A stretch of 64,000 nucleotides of DNA from Polaromonas sp. (GTDB taxonomy: Bacteria; Pseudomonadota; Gammaproteobacteria; Burkholderiales; Burkholderiaceae_C). The stretch covers positions 46,065 to 110,064 of the forward strand of contig JAQGNE010000008.1 in NCBI GenBank assembly GCA_028291985.1, written 5' to 3'. This document shows, one piece after another, positions 56,834 to 64,000 of this stretch. The translations under genes and the position numbers were made by a program. The notes under the pieces are model-generated. The model was not told the DNA's origin. It saw only the letters and a program-made list of their open reading frames with translations, and made no database searches. Position 1 is the first letter of the stretch. Each line of letters begins with the position of its first letter.

Positions 56834-57277
56834 TCAATGCACTGCATCGAGAAACGGCGTTCCAGGCTCGCTGACGTAGAAGATGACGACGCGCAAGGGT
56901 TCGCTGGTGCTGCGGTTGTAGCCGGTCATCCTGACGCCGGGCGGCTCGACATAAGCCCGTCCTGCATCCAGGGTCACTGGCGCACGGCCTTCGAGTTCCA
57001 ACGTAAAGCGGCCTTCCAGCACATAGACTGTTACCGGCGAGCGATGGGTGTGGAAGGCGGTCTTGTCACCCGGTTTGAACGATGCCGTCAGCACCCGAAT
57101 CTCTTGAGTTTCACTTTTCGGCATGGCTGCAACCAGCTCGCGCAGGACCAGCCCGGGCGCGGCAAGACCGGGGGACTGGCCATGCGCCGCCAGCGGAGGA
57201 ACCACGATGCATGCCAGGAGCGCAAGGCGAACAAGGCTTTTATGCTTGCGGTTGGAGGCCGTGAAAGGCTGTTGCAT
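56834..57277 (-). CDS. Exported cupin-domain protein
   Basis: The 147-residue protein has a signal peptide (LVRLALLACIVVPPLAAHG, cut near residue 33) and one cupin beta-barrel with motif 1 residues FHTHRSPVTVYVLEGRFTLEL and motif 2 YVEPPGVRMTGYN. The two metal-ligand His and the Glu (HTH, then E) are partly present, so a metal site is possible. It diverges from a LysR regulator gene and is probably its target. The substrate is unknown. Confidence 0.82.
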   Translation of the reverse strand: MQQPFTASNRKHKSLVRLALLACIVVPPLAAHGQSPGLAAPGLVLRELVAAMPKSETQEIRVLTASFKPGDKTAFHTHRSPVTVYVLEGRFTLELEGRAPVTLDAGRAYVEPPGVRMTGYNRSTSEPLRVVIFYVSEPGTPFLDAVH

Positions 57278-57341
57278 GGTGCTCTCCTAAATGAATGGAC
57301 AGAGCCCACATCATCGGCCAGCATATCGGACTTGAACAGCC

Positions 57342-57351
57342 GCAAATTTGC
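57342..57351. promoter_or_regulatory. Short AT-rich palindrome before the LysR gene
   Basis: GCAAATTTGC is a perfect 10-bp palindrome, 28 bp before the LysR start, in the intergenic region shared with the cupin gene. LysR-type regulators bind sites of this size there. A match this short is only suggestive. Confidence 0.4.
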
Positions 57352-57379
57352 ATAATGGAGACGCACAAAAGCTGGCCGC

Positions 57380-58273
57380 ATGCTCAACTGGGACGACCTC
57401 AAATATTTCACTGCCGTAGCACGCCACGGCAGCACGACTGCCGCAGCGCGATCGCTTGGGCTTGACCAGTCGACGGTGCAGCGCCGTCTGGCGCAGCTCG
57501 AAGAACGCATTGGCCAAGCACTTGTAGAACGCAGCCCGGCGGGCTACCGATTGACGGCTTACGGGCTGCAACTGCTGCCTCACGCACAGCGGGTTGAGCA
57601 GGAGGTAATCGCTTTTCAGGACCTGGTGCGCAGGTCAGCCCGTGAGCAGACCGGGACCATCAGGCTCACCTGTCCTGAGCCGATCGTGGCCCGAATCACC
57701 CAGTCACGGCTGCTGAGTCGTCTGGCTGCGCGCCACCCGGGCCTGCATGTGGAATTTGTCATGAGCGACCACTATGTTGACCTGAACAACGGCGAGGCGG
57801 ATGTGGCGCTTCGCTCGGGTGATACCGTAGACAGCCAGCTCGTCGGCAGAAAAATTGCGGACTCGCTGTGGGCGGTTTACGGCAGCCGCAACTACCTGTC
57901 CCGCCATGGCACACCTGTGCGTGTAAATGAGCTGGCGGCGCACGCCTGGATTGGTTTTGACCACAGCATGGCGGGGCACCGCGCCACGCAGTGGCTGCAC
58001 CAATCGGTGCCGAATGCCAGGATGGTGGCAACCAGCGCAAGCGTTCTGGGTCTGGTCCACTCGGTGAAAGCTGATGTCGGCCTGGCCGCGCTGCCGACAG
58101 CTTTAGGCAATGCCGAACCCGATCTCGTTCAAGTGTTGGGTCCCGTGCCCGAACTGACGCGTATCTGGCGCATCCTGACCACACGCCAACTCCGGCGTAC
58201 GCCACGAATACAGGCATTTTTCGAGTTCATTGCAAGCGAAATCGACACACTGCGCCCCATTCTTACGGGCTGA
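57380..58273 (+). CDS. LysR-family transcriptional regulator
   Basis: The 297-residue protein has the N-terminal LysR helix-turn-helix (LKYFTAVARHGSTTAAARSLGLDQSTVQRRLAQLEERIG) and an effector domain with the usual LSR-type layout. It probably controls the divergent cupin gene. Ligand unknown. Confidence 0.9.
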   Translation: MLNWDDLKYFTAVARHGSTTAAARSLGLDQSTVQRRLAQLEERIGQALVERSPAGYRLTAYGLQLLPHAQRVEQEVIAFQDLVRRSAREQTGTIRLTCPEPIVARITQSRLLSRLAARHPGLHVEFVMSDHYVDLNNGEADVALRSGDTVDSQLVGRKIADSLWAVYGSRNYLSRHGTPVRVNELAAHAWIGFDHSMAGHRATQWLHQSVPNARMVATSASVLGLVHSVKADVGLAALPTALGNAEPDLVQVLGPVPELTRIWRILTTRQLRRTPRIQAFFEFIASEIDTLRPILTG

Positions 58274-58639
58274 GGCAAGCCATCTCGTTTTCCTGGCGGG
58301 GCTATGTCTTCAAGACGCAGCCGGGCAGCTAACGGAACCCAGCGCAATGGACCGACCTGAAAACCTCGACGCTGCGAACCGAAGCGAAGGTACGCAGCGG
58401 TGCCAGCACCTCTGCATGACACCACGGCATCGCCTGATTTCGGCACTGACGGTGTTTGCTATACAAATACTAGCAACAACCTCTTGCAATCATTGGGCTA
58501 GTGCCTATTCCTGCTGAAATTTTCGCGCCATCTACGTGAAGGGTTCAAAGCTTGTCACCTACCAGCGCATCGATTGTCTGAACCCCGACCGACGCATCAT
58601 GCCAGCCGTCAAGGCTCGCAGGGCCGATGGTTGAATCGC
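58274..58639. other. Intergenic region downstream of the LysR gene
   Basis: These 366 bp contain the repeat copy at 58456-58522 and otherwise no gene or RNA I can support. The LysR and aminotransferase genes converge here. Confidence 0.5.
58456..58522. repeat. Interspersed repeat copy between the LysR and aminotransferase genes
   Basis: The copy begins with GCTATACAAATACTAGC (palindromic end), has a centre with CTCTTGCAATCATTGGGC, and ends CTAGTGCCTATTCCTGC, matching the block order of the reference copy. Confidence 0.8.
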
Positions 58640-59800
58640 TCAGGCGTGCGCGGCTTCACCGGCTTGCTCCCACAGGCCGAGGTGGTCCAGGGCCTGGGAC
58701 AGGCTTGCGACCGTGCGGTCCACGTTGTGCCACTTGTCCAGTCCGAACAAGCCTATGCGAAACGTCTTGAAATCAGCTCCTTCGTCGCATTGCAGCGGCA
58801 CCCCTGCAGCGGTCTGCAAACCTTGCTCCACAAACTTCTTGCCTGACTGAATGTCGGGATCGTCGGTATAGCTCACCACCACGCCAGGCGCCTTGAACCC
58901 TTCTGCAGCCACGCTGGGAAAGCCCCTCTTTTCAAGGAGGCGACGGACCTTGCTGCCCAGTTCCACCTGCTCATCGCGCACTTTTGCAAAACCGTAAGCA
59001 CGCGTCTCCTTCATCACATCACGCAGCCGGGTCAGCGCATCGGTGGGAAGCGTTGCGTGGTAGGCATGGCCGCCCTTCTCATAAGTCTCCATGATCTGCA
59101 GCCACTTCTTCAGGTCACACGCAAAGCTGGAACTGGTGGTGGCGTCGATCGCCGCCCGGGCGCGCTCGCTCAGCATGACCATCGCGCAACAGGGCGAACT
59201 GCTCCAGCCCTTTTGCGGGGCTGAAATCAAGAGGTCAACGCCACAGGCTTTCATGTCAACCCACATGGCGCCGGAGGCGATGCAATCGAGCACGAACAAG
59301 CCACCTGCCTGATGCACGGCATCCGACACCGCGCGCATATAGCGGTCAGGCAGCATCATCCCGGACGATGTCTCGACATGCGGTGCGAACACAAGGGCTG
59401 GCTTTTCCTGCGCGATTGTGGCCAGCACATCGGCAAGCGGTGCCGGCGACCAGGGCGCCTGTGCGGAGGGTATCGCCTGGCGGGCCTTCATCACCGTGTG
59501 AGACGCCGGAATACGGCCCATATCAAAAATCTGCGACCAGCGGTAACTGAACCAGCCGTTGCGGATGACCATGACATGCTTGCCAGTTGCAAACTGGCGC
59601 GCCACAGCTTCCATGCCATACGTGCCACTGCCCGGAACCAGTGCCGTGGCGTCGGCGTTATAGACCTCTTTCAAAACACCCGAAATGTCCGTCATCACCC
59701 GCTGGAAGCTCGTGGACATGTGGTTGAGCGCGCGGTCTGTGTAGACGACGGAGAACTCAAGCAGACCGTCGGGGTCGATATGGGGCAGAAGTCCGGGCAT
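58640..59800 (-). CDS. Class V aminotransferase (alanine-glyoxylate/serine-type)
   Basis: The 386-residue PLP enzyme has the class V fold with the PLP-binding Lys in SAPQKGWSSSP. The layout, with VPGSGTYGMEAVARQF near residue 55 and DCIASGAMW with the PLP-contacting Asp, is that of alanine-glyoxylate / serine-pyruvate aminotransferases. The ATG at 59800 follows AAGGAG. The amino donor and acceptor are not fixed by sequence. Confidence 0.87.
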   Translation of the reverse strand: MPGLLPHIDPDGLLEFSVVYTDRALNHMSTSFQRVMTDISGVLKEVYNADATALVPGSGTYGMEAVARQFATGKHVMVIRNGWFSYRWSQIFDMGRIPASHTVMKARQAIPSAQAPWSPAPLADVLATIAQEKPALVFAPHVETSSGMMLPDRYMRAVSDAVHQAGGLFVLDCIASGAMWVDMKACGVDLLISAPQKGWSSSPCCAMVMLSERARAAIDATTSSSFACDLKKWLQIMETYEKGGHAYHATLPTDALTRLRDVMKETRAYGFAKVRDEQVELGSKVRRLLEKRGFPSVAAEGFKAPGVVVSYTDDPDIQSGKKFVEQGLQTAAGVPLQCDEGADFKTFRIGLFGLDKWHNVDRTVASLSQALDHLGLWEQAGEAAHA

Positions 59801-59979
59801 GATGATTGTCTCCTTGTAGGGTGGCCTATGGCTACCGATCAGCAGGTTAGCACGGTGTTTGCCTTGCTGCCGACGGTCATCAGAAGCGATGTGCCTGAGC
59901 CGGCCACGTGCGGCGTTCTCTGACAAACCCAGCGGGCCAGCAGGCGTAGATTGGCAGATTTTCAACCCAGGAGTGCTAC

Positions 59980-60195
59980 ATGCCCAGTCCCCAAGGCAAC
60001 ATGAAAAAAACCGGTGACCTGCATTTGCCCGACATTGAATCCGAACTCCCACTACAGGAAGGCGCAACCGCTGCGCTTGGAGAAGAAGGCACGCAAGCGG
60101 GCCGCGCAGACCGGGGTCTGCAAAAGGCTGGCCTGCTGAAGGATACCGACAGCGGTGACAAGCCCGCCAATCCGGCAAATACCGACAAGGCCTAG
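59980..60195 (+). CDS. Small acidic hydrophilic protein of unknown function
   Basis: The 71-residue product starts with ATG at 59980 with AGGAG eight bases upstream. It is hydrophilic, rich in Asp, Glu, Lys, Gly and Ala, and lacks a signal or membrane helix; it looks disordered. It stands in the divergent stretch after the aminotransferase gene. I do not recognise a family. Confidence 0.55.
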   Translation: MPSPQGNMKKTGDLHLPDIESELPLQEGATAALGEEGTQAGRADRGLQKAGLLKDTDSGDKPANPANTDKA

Positions 60196-60214
60196 GAGCC
60201 TGTTGCATTTTCGA

Positions 60215-60892
60215 CTACAGGCCGAAAGCCAGCGCTGGCAGGTCCGCCATGTCGGTCACGATATGCCGGGCGCCTGCCTGCCGCAAGGCATCAGGTAAAT
60301 CATGCCCCAGTGCGGATGGGCTGAAACCGATGACGGTGGCGCCCGCCGCCACGCCGGCCATCACGCCGGTGACGCTGTCTTCAACCACCAGGCAATGCTC
60401 GGCGGGTATGCCGAGCGAGGCCGCGGCCGCAAGGTAGACGTCTGGCGCTGGCTTGGTGCGCGGCATCTCGTGGCCGCTGAAAATGCGGCCCTCAAAATAG
60501 GGCATCAGGCCGGTTTTTTGCAGCTGCAACTCGACCTTGAAACGGTCAGCCCCCGAGGCGCATGCGATGCGGCCGCCATAGCGCGTGTGCAACTCGCGCA
60601 CCGCCTGATGGATGTTGTCGATGGGCTTTAGGTGCAATTGCAGCGCACGGTTGCGGCGTTGCCTGAAGCTGTCCATCCAGGCCCCGGTCAGCGGTTTTCC
60701 GGTGTGCGACTCAATCAGCGCGGTCTGGTCAATTACCGCCTTGCCCACAAAAAGGCGCATGCACTCGGCGCTGCTCAAGGTCCAGCCCTGCTCTTGCAGC
60801 ATGTCGCGCAGCAAGCCGTTGGTAATGGGCTCACTGTCGACAAGCACACCGTCACAGTCGAATAAAACAGCTTTCGGTTTCAACGCTACCAC
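60215..60892 (-). CDS. HAD-family IA phosphatase (phosphoglycolate / beta-phosphoglucomutase-like)
   Basis: The 225-residue protein has HAD motif I FDCDGVLVDSE (nucleophile Asp, acid Asp), a helical C1 cap, and motif IV VVEDSVTGVMAGVAAGA. This is the pattern of small phosphatases such as Gph and YcjU. The longest frame begins with GTG at 60892, directly next to a G-run; a TTG a few codons later with better spacing is possible. A repeat copy lies immediately upstream. Confidence 0.88.
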   Translation of the reverse strand: MVALKPKAVLFDCDGVLVDSEPITNGLLRDMLQEQGWTLSSAECMRLFVGKAVIDQTALIESHTGKPLTGAWMDSFRQRRNRALQLHLKPIDNIHQAVRELHTRYGGRIACASGADRFKVELQLQKTGLMPYFEGRIFSGHEMPRTKPAPDVYLAAAASLGIPAEHCLVVEDSVTGVMAGVAAGATVIGFSPSALGHDLPDALRQAGARHIVTDMADLPALAFGL

Positions 60893-60899
60893 CCCCTTT

Positions 60900-60966
60900 T
60901 GCTATGTTATTAGTAGCTTACGGCCTTTGTTTTACTTGGGCTGCATGCACTTTTCACCTAAAATTA
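60900..60966. repeat. Interspersed repeat copy between the HAD and YchJ genes
   Basis: The copy starts TTTGCTATGTTATTAGTAGC (palindromic end), has CGGCCTTTGTTTTACTTGGGC in the centre and ends GCATGCACTTTTCACCTAAAAT. It lies upstream of the HAD start codon on the same transcript. Confidence 0.8.
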
Positions 60967-61014
60967 GGTGGATGAAGCGCCTCGCCAGTTGCAGCCTTCA
61001 AGACTGCGCCAGCC

Positions 61015-61458
61015 TTATTCCAGGTCACCGTCCACATAAAACCAGCGGCTTTCCTCGCGCACAAAACGGCTGCGCTCATGCAGCCGCAGCGCAGGCTTAT
61101 TGGGGCTTTTTTGCCGGGCAATGAACTCGACCTCGGCATGGCTATCGTCCAGCACATCATGCCGCCTGACCTCCAGCCCCAACCATTTCACCCGGGCATC
61201 AAAATCCATTGCGGACGGTCGGCGGTTGCTGTGCCAGGTGGCCAACAGGTAATCAGCGCGCTGCAGCACAAAGGCGGTATAGCGCGACCGCATCAGCGCC
61301 TGTGCGTCAGGCGCCGCAAGGCGATCGAAGTGGTCGATGTAACGCCCGCAGCATTCAGCAAGCGGCACTGGTTTTTTCAAGCCGCCTGCAAATCCGCAAG
61401 GGCAAGGCGTTAGAGGTTGGGCAGGCACAGCGCCCGATTTTGCCTGCACCATCTGCAC
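61015..61458 (-). CDS. YchJ-family protein with N-terminal SEC-C-like zinc motif
   Basis: The 147-residue protein begins with a zinc-binding CPCG element and a second ECCG, followed by the NTF2-like fold of the YchJ/UPF0225 family (ALMRSRYTAFVLQRADYLLATWH). In E. coli YchJ the N-terminal part has two SEC-C motifs; here the C-terminal copy is absent. The molecular role of the family is unclear. Confidence 0.83.
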   Translation of the reverse strand: MQMVQAKSGAVPAQPLTPCPCGFAGGLKKPVPLAECCGRYIDHFDRLAAPDAQALMRSRYTAFVLQRADYLLATWHSNRRPSAMDFDARVKWLGLEVRRHDVLDDSHAEVEFIARQKSPNKPALRLHERSRFVREESRWFYVDGDLE

Positions 61459-61482
61459 GTTATCCGCATCCGCCGCCCGTTT

Positions 61483-62613
61483 TCAGGCCAGGGCGCGCTG
61501 AATGATGATTTTCTGCACGTCCGAGGTGCCTTCATAAATCTGACAGACCCGCACATCGCGGTAGATGCGTTCAACCGGAAAGTCGCTCACATAGCCATAG
61601 CCGCCCAGCGTCTGGATGGCGGCGCTGCACACCGATTCAGCCATCTCGCTGGCAAACAATTTGGCCATGGCCGCTTCTTTCAGGCACGGCACACCGGCAT
61701 CACGCAGGCTGGCCGCATGCCAGGTCAGCTGCCGCGCCGCCTCGATCTGCGTGGCGCAATCCGCCAGCCTGAAGCCCACCGCCTGGTGGTTGAAGATGGC
61801 GGTGCCAAAGCTCTGGCGCTCCTTGGCATAGGCCAGCGCAAACTCAAAGGCGCTGCGCGCCATGCCGATGCTTTGCGCCGCAATGCCGATGCGCCCGCCC
61901 TCCAGCGCGCTGAGCGCAATGCGGTAACCGTCGCCCTCCTGACCAATCAGGTTGTCAATGGGTATGCGGCAGCTGTCAAAATTGATCTGTGCGGTGTCGC
62001 TCGAATGCTGGCCCAGCTTTTCTTCCAGCCGCGCAACTTGGTAGCCCGGCGTGCTGGTCGGCACGACAAAAGCGCTCATGCCTTTTTTGCCTGCACCCTT
62101 GTCGGTGACTGCGATGACGATGGCGGTATGGCCATTCTTGCCGCTGGTAATGAACTGCTTGACACCGTTGAGCACGTAACTGTCGCCCTCCTTGGTGGCA
62201 GCGGTTTTCAGCGCTGACGCATCACTGCCCACATGCGGCTCGGTCAGGCAGAAGACGCCCAGCATGTCGCCGCGCGCCAAAGGCTCCAGCCACCGCTTTT
62301 TCTGATTTGCGTTGCCGTAGCGCAGCAAGATGGCGTTGACCGGGCAATTGGTGACACCAATCGCGGTGCTGGTGCCCCCGTCGCCGGCAGCAATTTCCTC
62401 CAGCACCAGCGCCAGCGTCAGGTAGTCAAGGTTAGCACCGCCAAACTCATCCGGCACGCAGATGCCGTAGGCGCCCAGCGCGGCCAGCCCGCGGTGGGCT
62501 GCATGGGGAAACAAACGCTCCTTGTCCCAGCGGGCTGCATTCGGCCACAACTCCTGCTGTGCAAAAGCCCTCACCGCATCCCGAATCTGTTCCTGATCGC
62601 TGTTTAATAACAA
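61483..62613 (-). CDS. Acyl-CoA dehydrogenase
   Basis: The 376-residue protein has the family blocks VFCLTEPHVGSDASALKT, QTLGGYGYVSDFPVERIYRDVRVCQIYEGTSDVQ and a catalytic-Glu region near the C-terminus; the substrate is probably a short- or medium-chain acyl-CoA. The frame starts with TTG at 62613, which falls at the edge of the repeat copy at 62608-62670. No ATG is close upstream, so the repeat may have replaced the original start. Confidence 0.9.
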   Translation of the reverse strand: MLLNSDQEQIRDAVRAFAQQELWPNAARWDKERLFPHAAHRGLAALGAYGICVPDEFGGANLDYLTLALVLEEIAAGDGGTSTAIGVTNCPVNAILLRYGNANQKKRWLEPLARGDMLGVFCLTEPHVGSDASALKTAATKEGDSYVLNGVKQFITSGKNGHTAIVIAVTDKGAGKKGMSAFVVPTSTPGYQVARLEEKLGQHSSDTAQINFDSCRIPIDNLIGQEGDGYRIALSALEGGRIGIAAQSIGMARSAFEFALAYAKERQSFGTAIFNHQAVGFRLADCATQIEAARQLTWHAASLRDAGVPCLKEAAMAKLFASEMAESVCSAAIQTLGGYGYVSDFPVERIYRDVRVCQIYEGTSDVQKIIIQRALA

Positions 62614-62670
62614 AATATGCCCTAAGACCAGTATTTGTGAAGGGTTATAGCTACGCTATTTATAGCAATT
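62608..62670. repeat. Interspersed repeat copy between the thiolase and acyl-CoA dehydrogenase genes
   Basis: The copy runs from CAAAATATGCCCTAAG through a hairpin-like centre to GCTACGCTATTTATAGC. The stop codon of the thiolase (TAA at 62662-62660) is in its terminal palindrome, and the TTG start of the dehydrogenase is at its other edge. It fills the whole gap between the genes. Confidence 0.8.
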
Positions 62671-63841
62671 CAACCGCCAGCGCAGTCGCCTCGCCGCCAC
62701 CAATGCAGAGCGTAGCCACGCCTTTTTTCAAGCCGCGCGCCTTCAGTGCATACAGCAGCGTGACGATGACCCGCGCGCCACTGGCGCCAATCGGATGGCC
62801 CAGTGCGCACGCGCCGCCGTTCACGTTAACGATGTCGTGGCTCAGGTCCAGCTCTTTCATCACGGCCATGGGGACCACGGCAAACGCCTCGTTGATTTCC
62901 CACAGGTCCACATCCCTGACCGTCCAGCCAATTTTTTTCAGCAACTTGTTGACGGCGCCTACCGGAGCGGTCGAAAACCACTCCGGCTCCTGCGCAAAGG
63001 TGGCGTGACCGACGATGCGTGCCAGTGGCGTGGCGCCCAATTCCTGGGCAGTGGAGGTGCGTGCCAGCACCAGGGCCGCAGCGCCGTCATTGATGGACGA
63101 GCTGGACGCCGCAGTGATGGTGCCGTCTTTTTTGAAGGCGGGTTTCAACGAGGTAAGCCTGTCAAGCTTGACCTTGCCCGGTCCTTCGTCGATAGAGATG
63201 ACGGTGTCGCCATTGCGGCCCTTGACGGTGACGGGCGTGATCTCATGGCTGAAGGCCCCTGACGCGCCTGCCGCCTTGGCGCGCTGCACGCTGGCGGTGG
63301 CAAAGGCGTCTTGCGCCTCGCGGGTGAAGCCGTATTTGGCCGCGCAGTCCTCGCCAAAGGTTCCCATCGACCGACCGGGCTGGTAGGCGTCTTCCAGGCC
63401 GTCCAGCATCATGTGGTCAAACACGCGGTCATGGCCTATGCGCATGCCGCTGCGGCCCTTGAGCAGCAGGTGCGGCGCATTGGTCATGCTTTCCATGCCG
63501 CCAGCCACCACCACATCACGGCTTCCGGCCATCAGCTGGTCATGCGCCAGCATTGTGGCCTCCATGCCGGAGCCGCACATTTTTGACAGCGTCACCGCGC
63601 CGGTGCTGGCGGGCAAGCCGCCCTTGAAGCCCGCCTGGCGCGCCGGGGCCTGGCCCTGGCCTGCCATCAGGCAGTTGCCGAAAAGTACCTCATCGACGCA
63701 TGAAGGCGCAATGCCCGCACGCTCGATGGCAGCCTTGATGGCTGCGCCGCCGAGGTCATGCGCTGCCAGCGATGAAAAATCGCCTTGGAAAGCGCCCATG
63801 GGTGTACGGGCTGCGCCGAGGATAACGATGGTGTCTTGCAT
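62660..63841 (-). CDS. Acetyl-CoA C-acetyltransferase (thiolase)
   Basis: The 393-residue thiolase has the active-site Cys in NCLMAGQ-like and KMCGSGMEA segments, the catalytic His in NVNGGACALGHPIGASG and a C-terminal CIGGGEATALAVELL. It condenses or cleaves acetoacetyl-CoA, or acts on beta-ketoacyl-CoA as BktB does. Together with the adjacent dehydrogenase it suggests a beta-oxidation pair. The last two codons and stop lie in a repeat. Confidence 0.93.
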   Translation of the reverse strand: MQDTIVILGAARTPMGAFQGDFSSLAAHDLGGAAIKAAIERAGIAPSCVDEVLFGNCLMAGQGQAPARQAGFKGGLPASTGAVTLSKMCGSGMEATMLAHDQLMAGSRDVVVAGGMESMTNAPHLLLKGRSGMRIGHDRVFDHMMLDGLEDAYQPGRSMGTFGEDCAAKYGFTREAQDAFATASVQRAKAAGASGAFSHEITPVTVKGRNGDTVISIDEGPGKVKLDRLTSLKPAFKKDGTITAASSSSINDGAAALVLARTSTAQELGATPLARIVGHATFAQEPEWFSTAPVGAVNKLLKKIGWTVRDVDLWEINEAFAVVPMAVMKELDLSHDIVNVNGGACALGHPIGASGARVIVTLLYALKARGLKKGVATLCIGGGEATALAVELL

Positions 63842-63914
63842 GGAGGTCGTCCTTTCAAATGGGAATGATCAGTAGATGGCAGTCAACGAAGCGCAGGCGC
63901 ACGCTGTCCGAGCG

Positions 63915-63985
63915 CCCTTTTTCAGGCGGGGGCCATGCAGCCGGCTCTGCCGGGCCACAGGCGCAGCGGCGTTCCGCACGAACTG
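63915..63985. repeat. GC-rich second repeat family, partial copy near the window end
   Basis: Blocks TTCAGGCGGGGGCCATGCAG, CCGGCTCTGCCGGGCCACAG and GCGCAGC align with the copies near 21890 and 36541. The copy is more diverged and stops within 20 bases of the window edge. No gene is visible between the thiolase start and the end. Confidence 0.5.
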
Positions 63986-64000
63986 CAAAACGCAGCCCTT

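Overview
The window reads as chromosomal DNA of a betaproteobacterium of the order Burkholderiales, family Comamonadaceae, most like Polaromonas or Rhodoferax. The taxonomic call is inference. It rests on GC-rich coding DNA, an S-adenosylhomocysteine (SAH) riboswitch before ahcY, an orphan Bug-type binding protein, a double-length UvrA, and many short interspersed repeats of the kind carried by that family. Genes are densely packed and almost all are housekeeping or catabolic. I see no rRNA or tRNA gene, no CRISPR array, no transposase and no prophage.

Region by region. Positions 1-11.2 kb hold a NanK-like ROK kinase, a MidA-type methyltransferase, and a rightward run of a FolM-like reductase, folB, ttcA, a DUF4136 lipoprotein, a histidine phosphatase and a DSD1-family PLP enzyme. 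After these comes a leftward ruvA-mazE-mazF-ruvB group, in which a toxin-antitoxin pair with its own operator palindrome splits ruvA from ruvB, and then phoH-ybeY. Positions 11.2-21.8 kb hold dtd, an orphan ModA-like binding protein, a cation efflux protein, tyrS, an M23 peptidase, anmK, erpA, a bactofilin with a DUF6776 partner, rplM-rpsI and rlmJ. Positions 22-28.6 kb hold a GbsR-type regulator with a cyanide-insensitive-type bd oxidase (cydAB), a broken hemerythrin-like gene divergent from it, and a protein fusing a GH1 glycosidase to an RmlD-like domain.

Positions 28.7-35 kb hold rlpA and a methyl-cycle set (ahcY under an SAH riboswitch, a TlyA-type methyltransferase, metF), a HAD phosphatase and a Bug protein. 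Positions 35.3-41.4 kb are one 2030-residue UvrA with four ABC modules. They are followed by a decayed branched-chain amino acid binding protein gene, two uncharacterised small genes and an MHS-type transporter whose leader contains a 48-bp nested palindrome overlapping the ribosome binding site.

Positions 45.6-55.4 kb are a leucine/isovalerate degradation (liu) operon read leftward: carboxyltransferase, acyl-CoA dehydrogenase, methylglutaconyl-CoA hydratase, DUF4126 protein, biotin carboxylase, GhrA-type reductase, HMG-CoA lyase, a YbaK-DUF1289 fusion and a DsbA-like isomerase. An AraC-type regulator diverges from it and a 50-bp palindrome lies in the shared intergenic region. Positions 56.6-64 kb hold an octamer tandem repeat, a cupin/LysR pair, a class V aminotransferase, a HAD phosphatase, a YchJ protein, a second acyl-CoA dehydrogenase and a thiolase.

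The strongest points for a second look are the interspersed 60-70 bp repeat family (at least eight intergenic copies, some supplying start or stop codons), the mazEF insertion inside ruvAB, the double UvrA, the two long palindromes and the broken hemerythrin gene. I did not find a gene cluster that I could defend as an entirely new multi-gene system.
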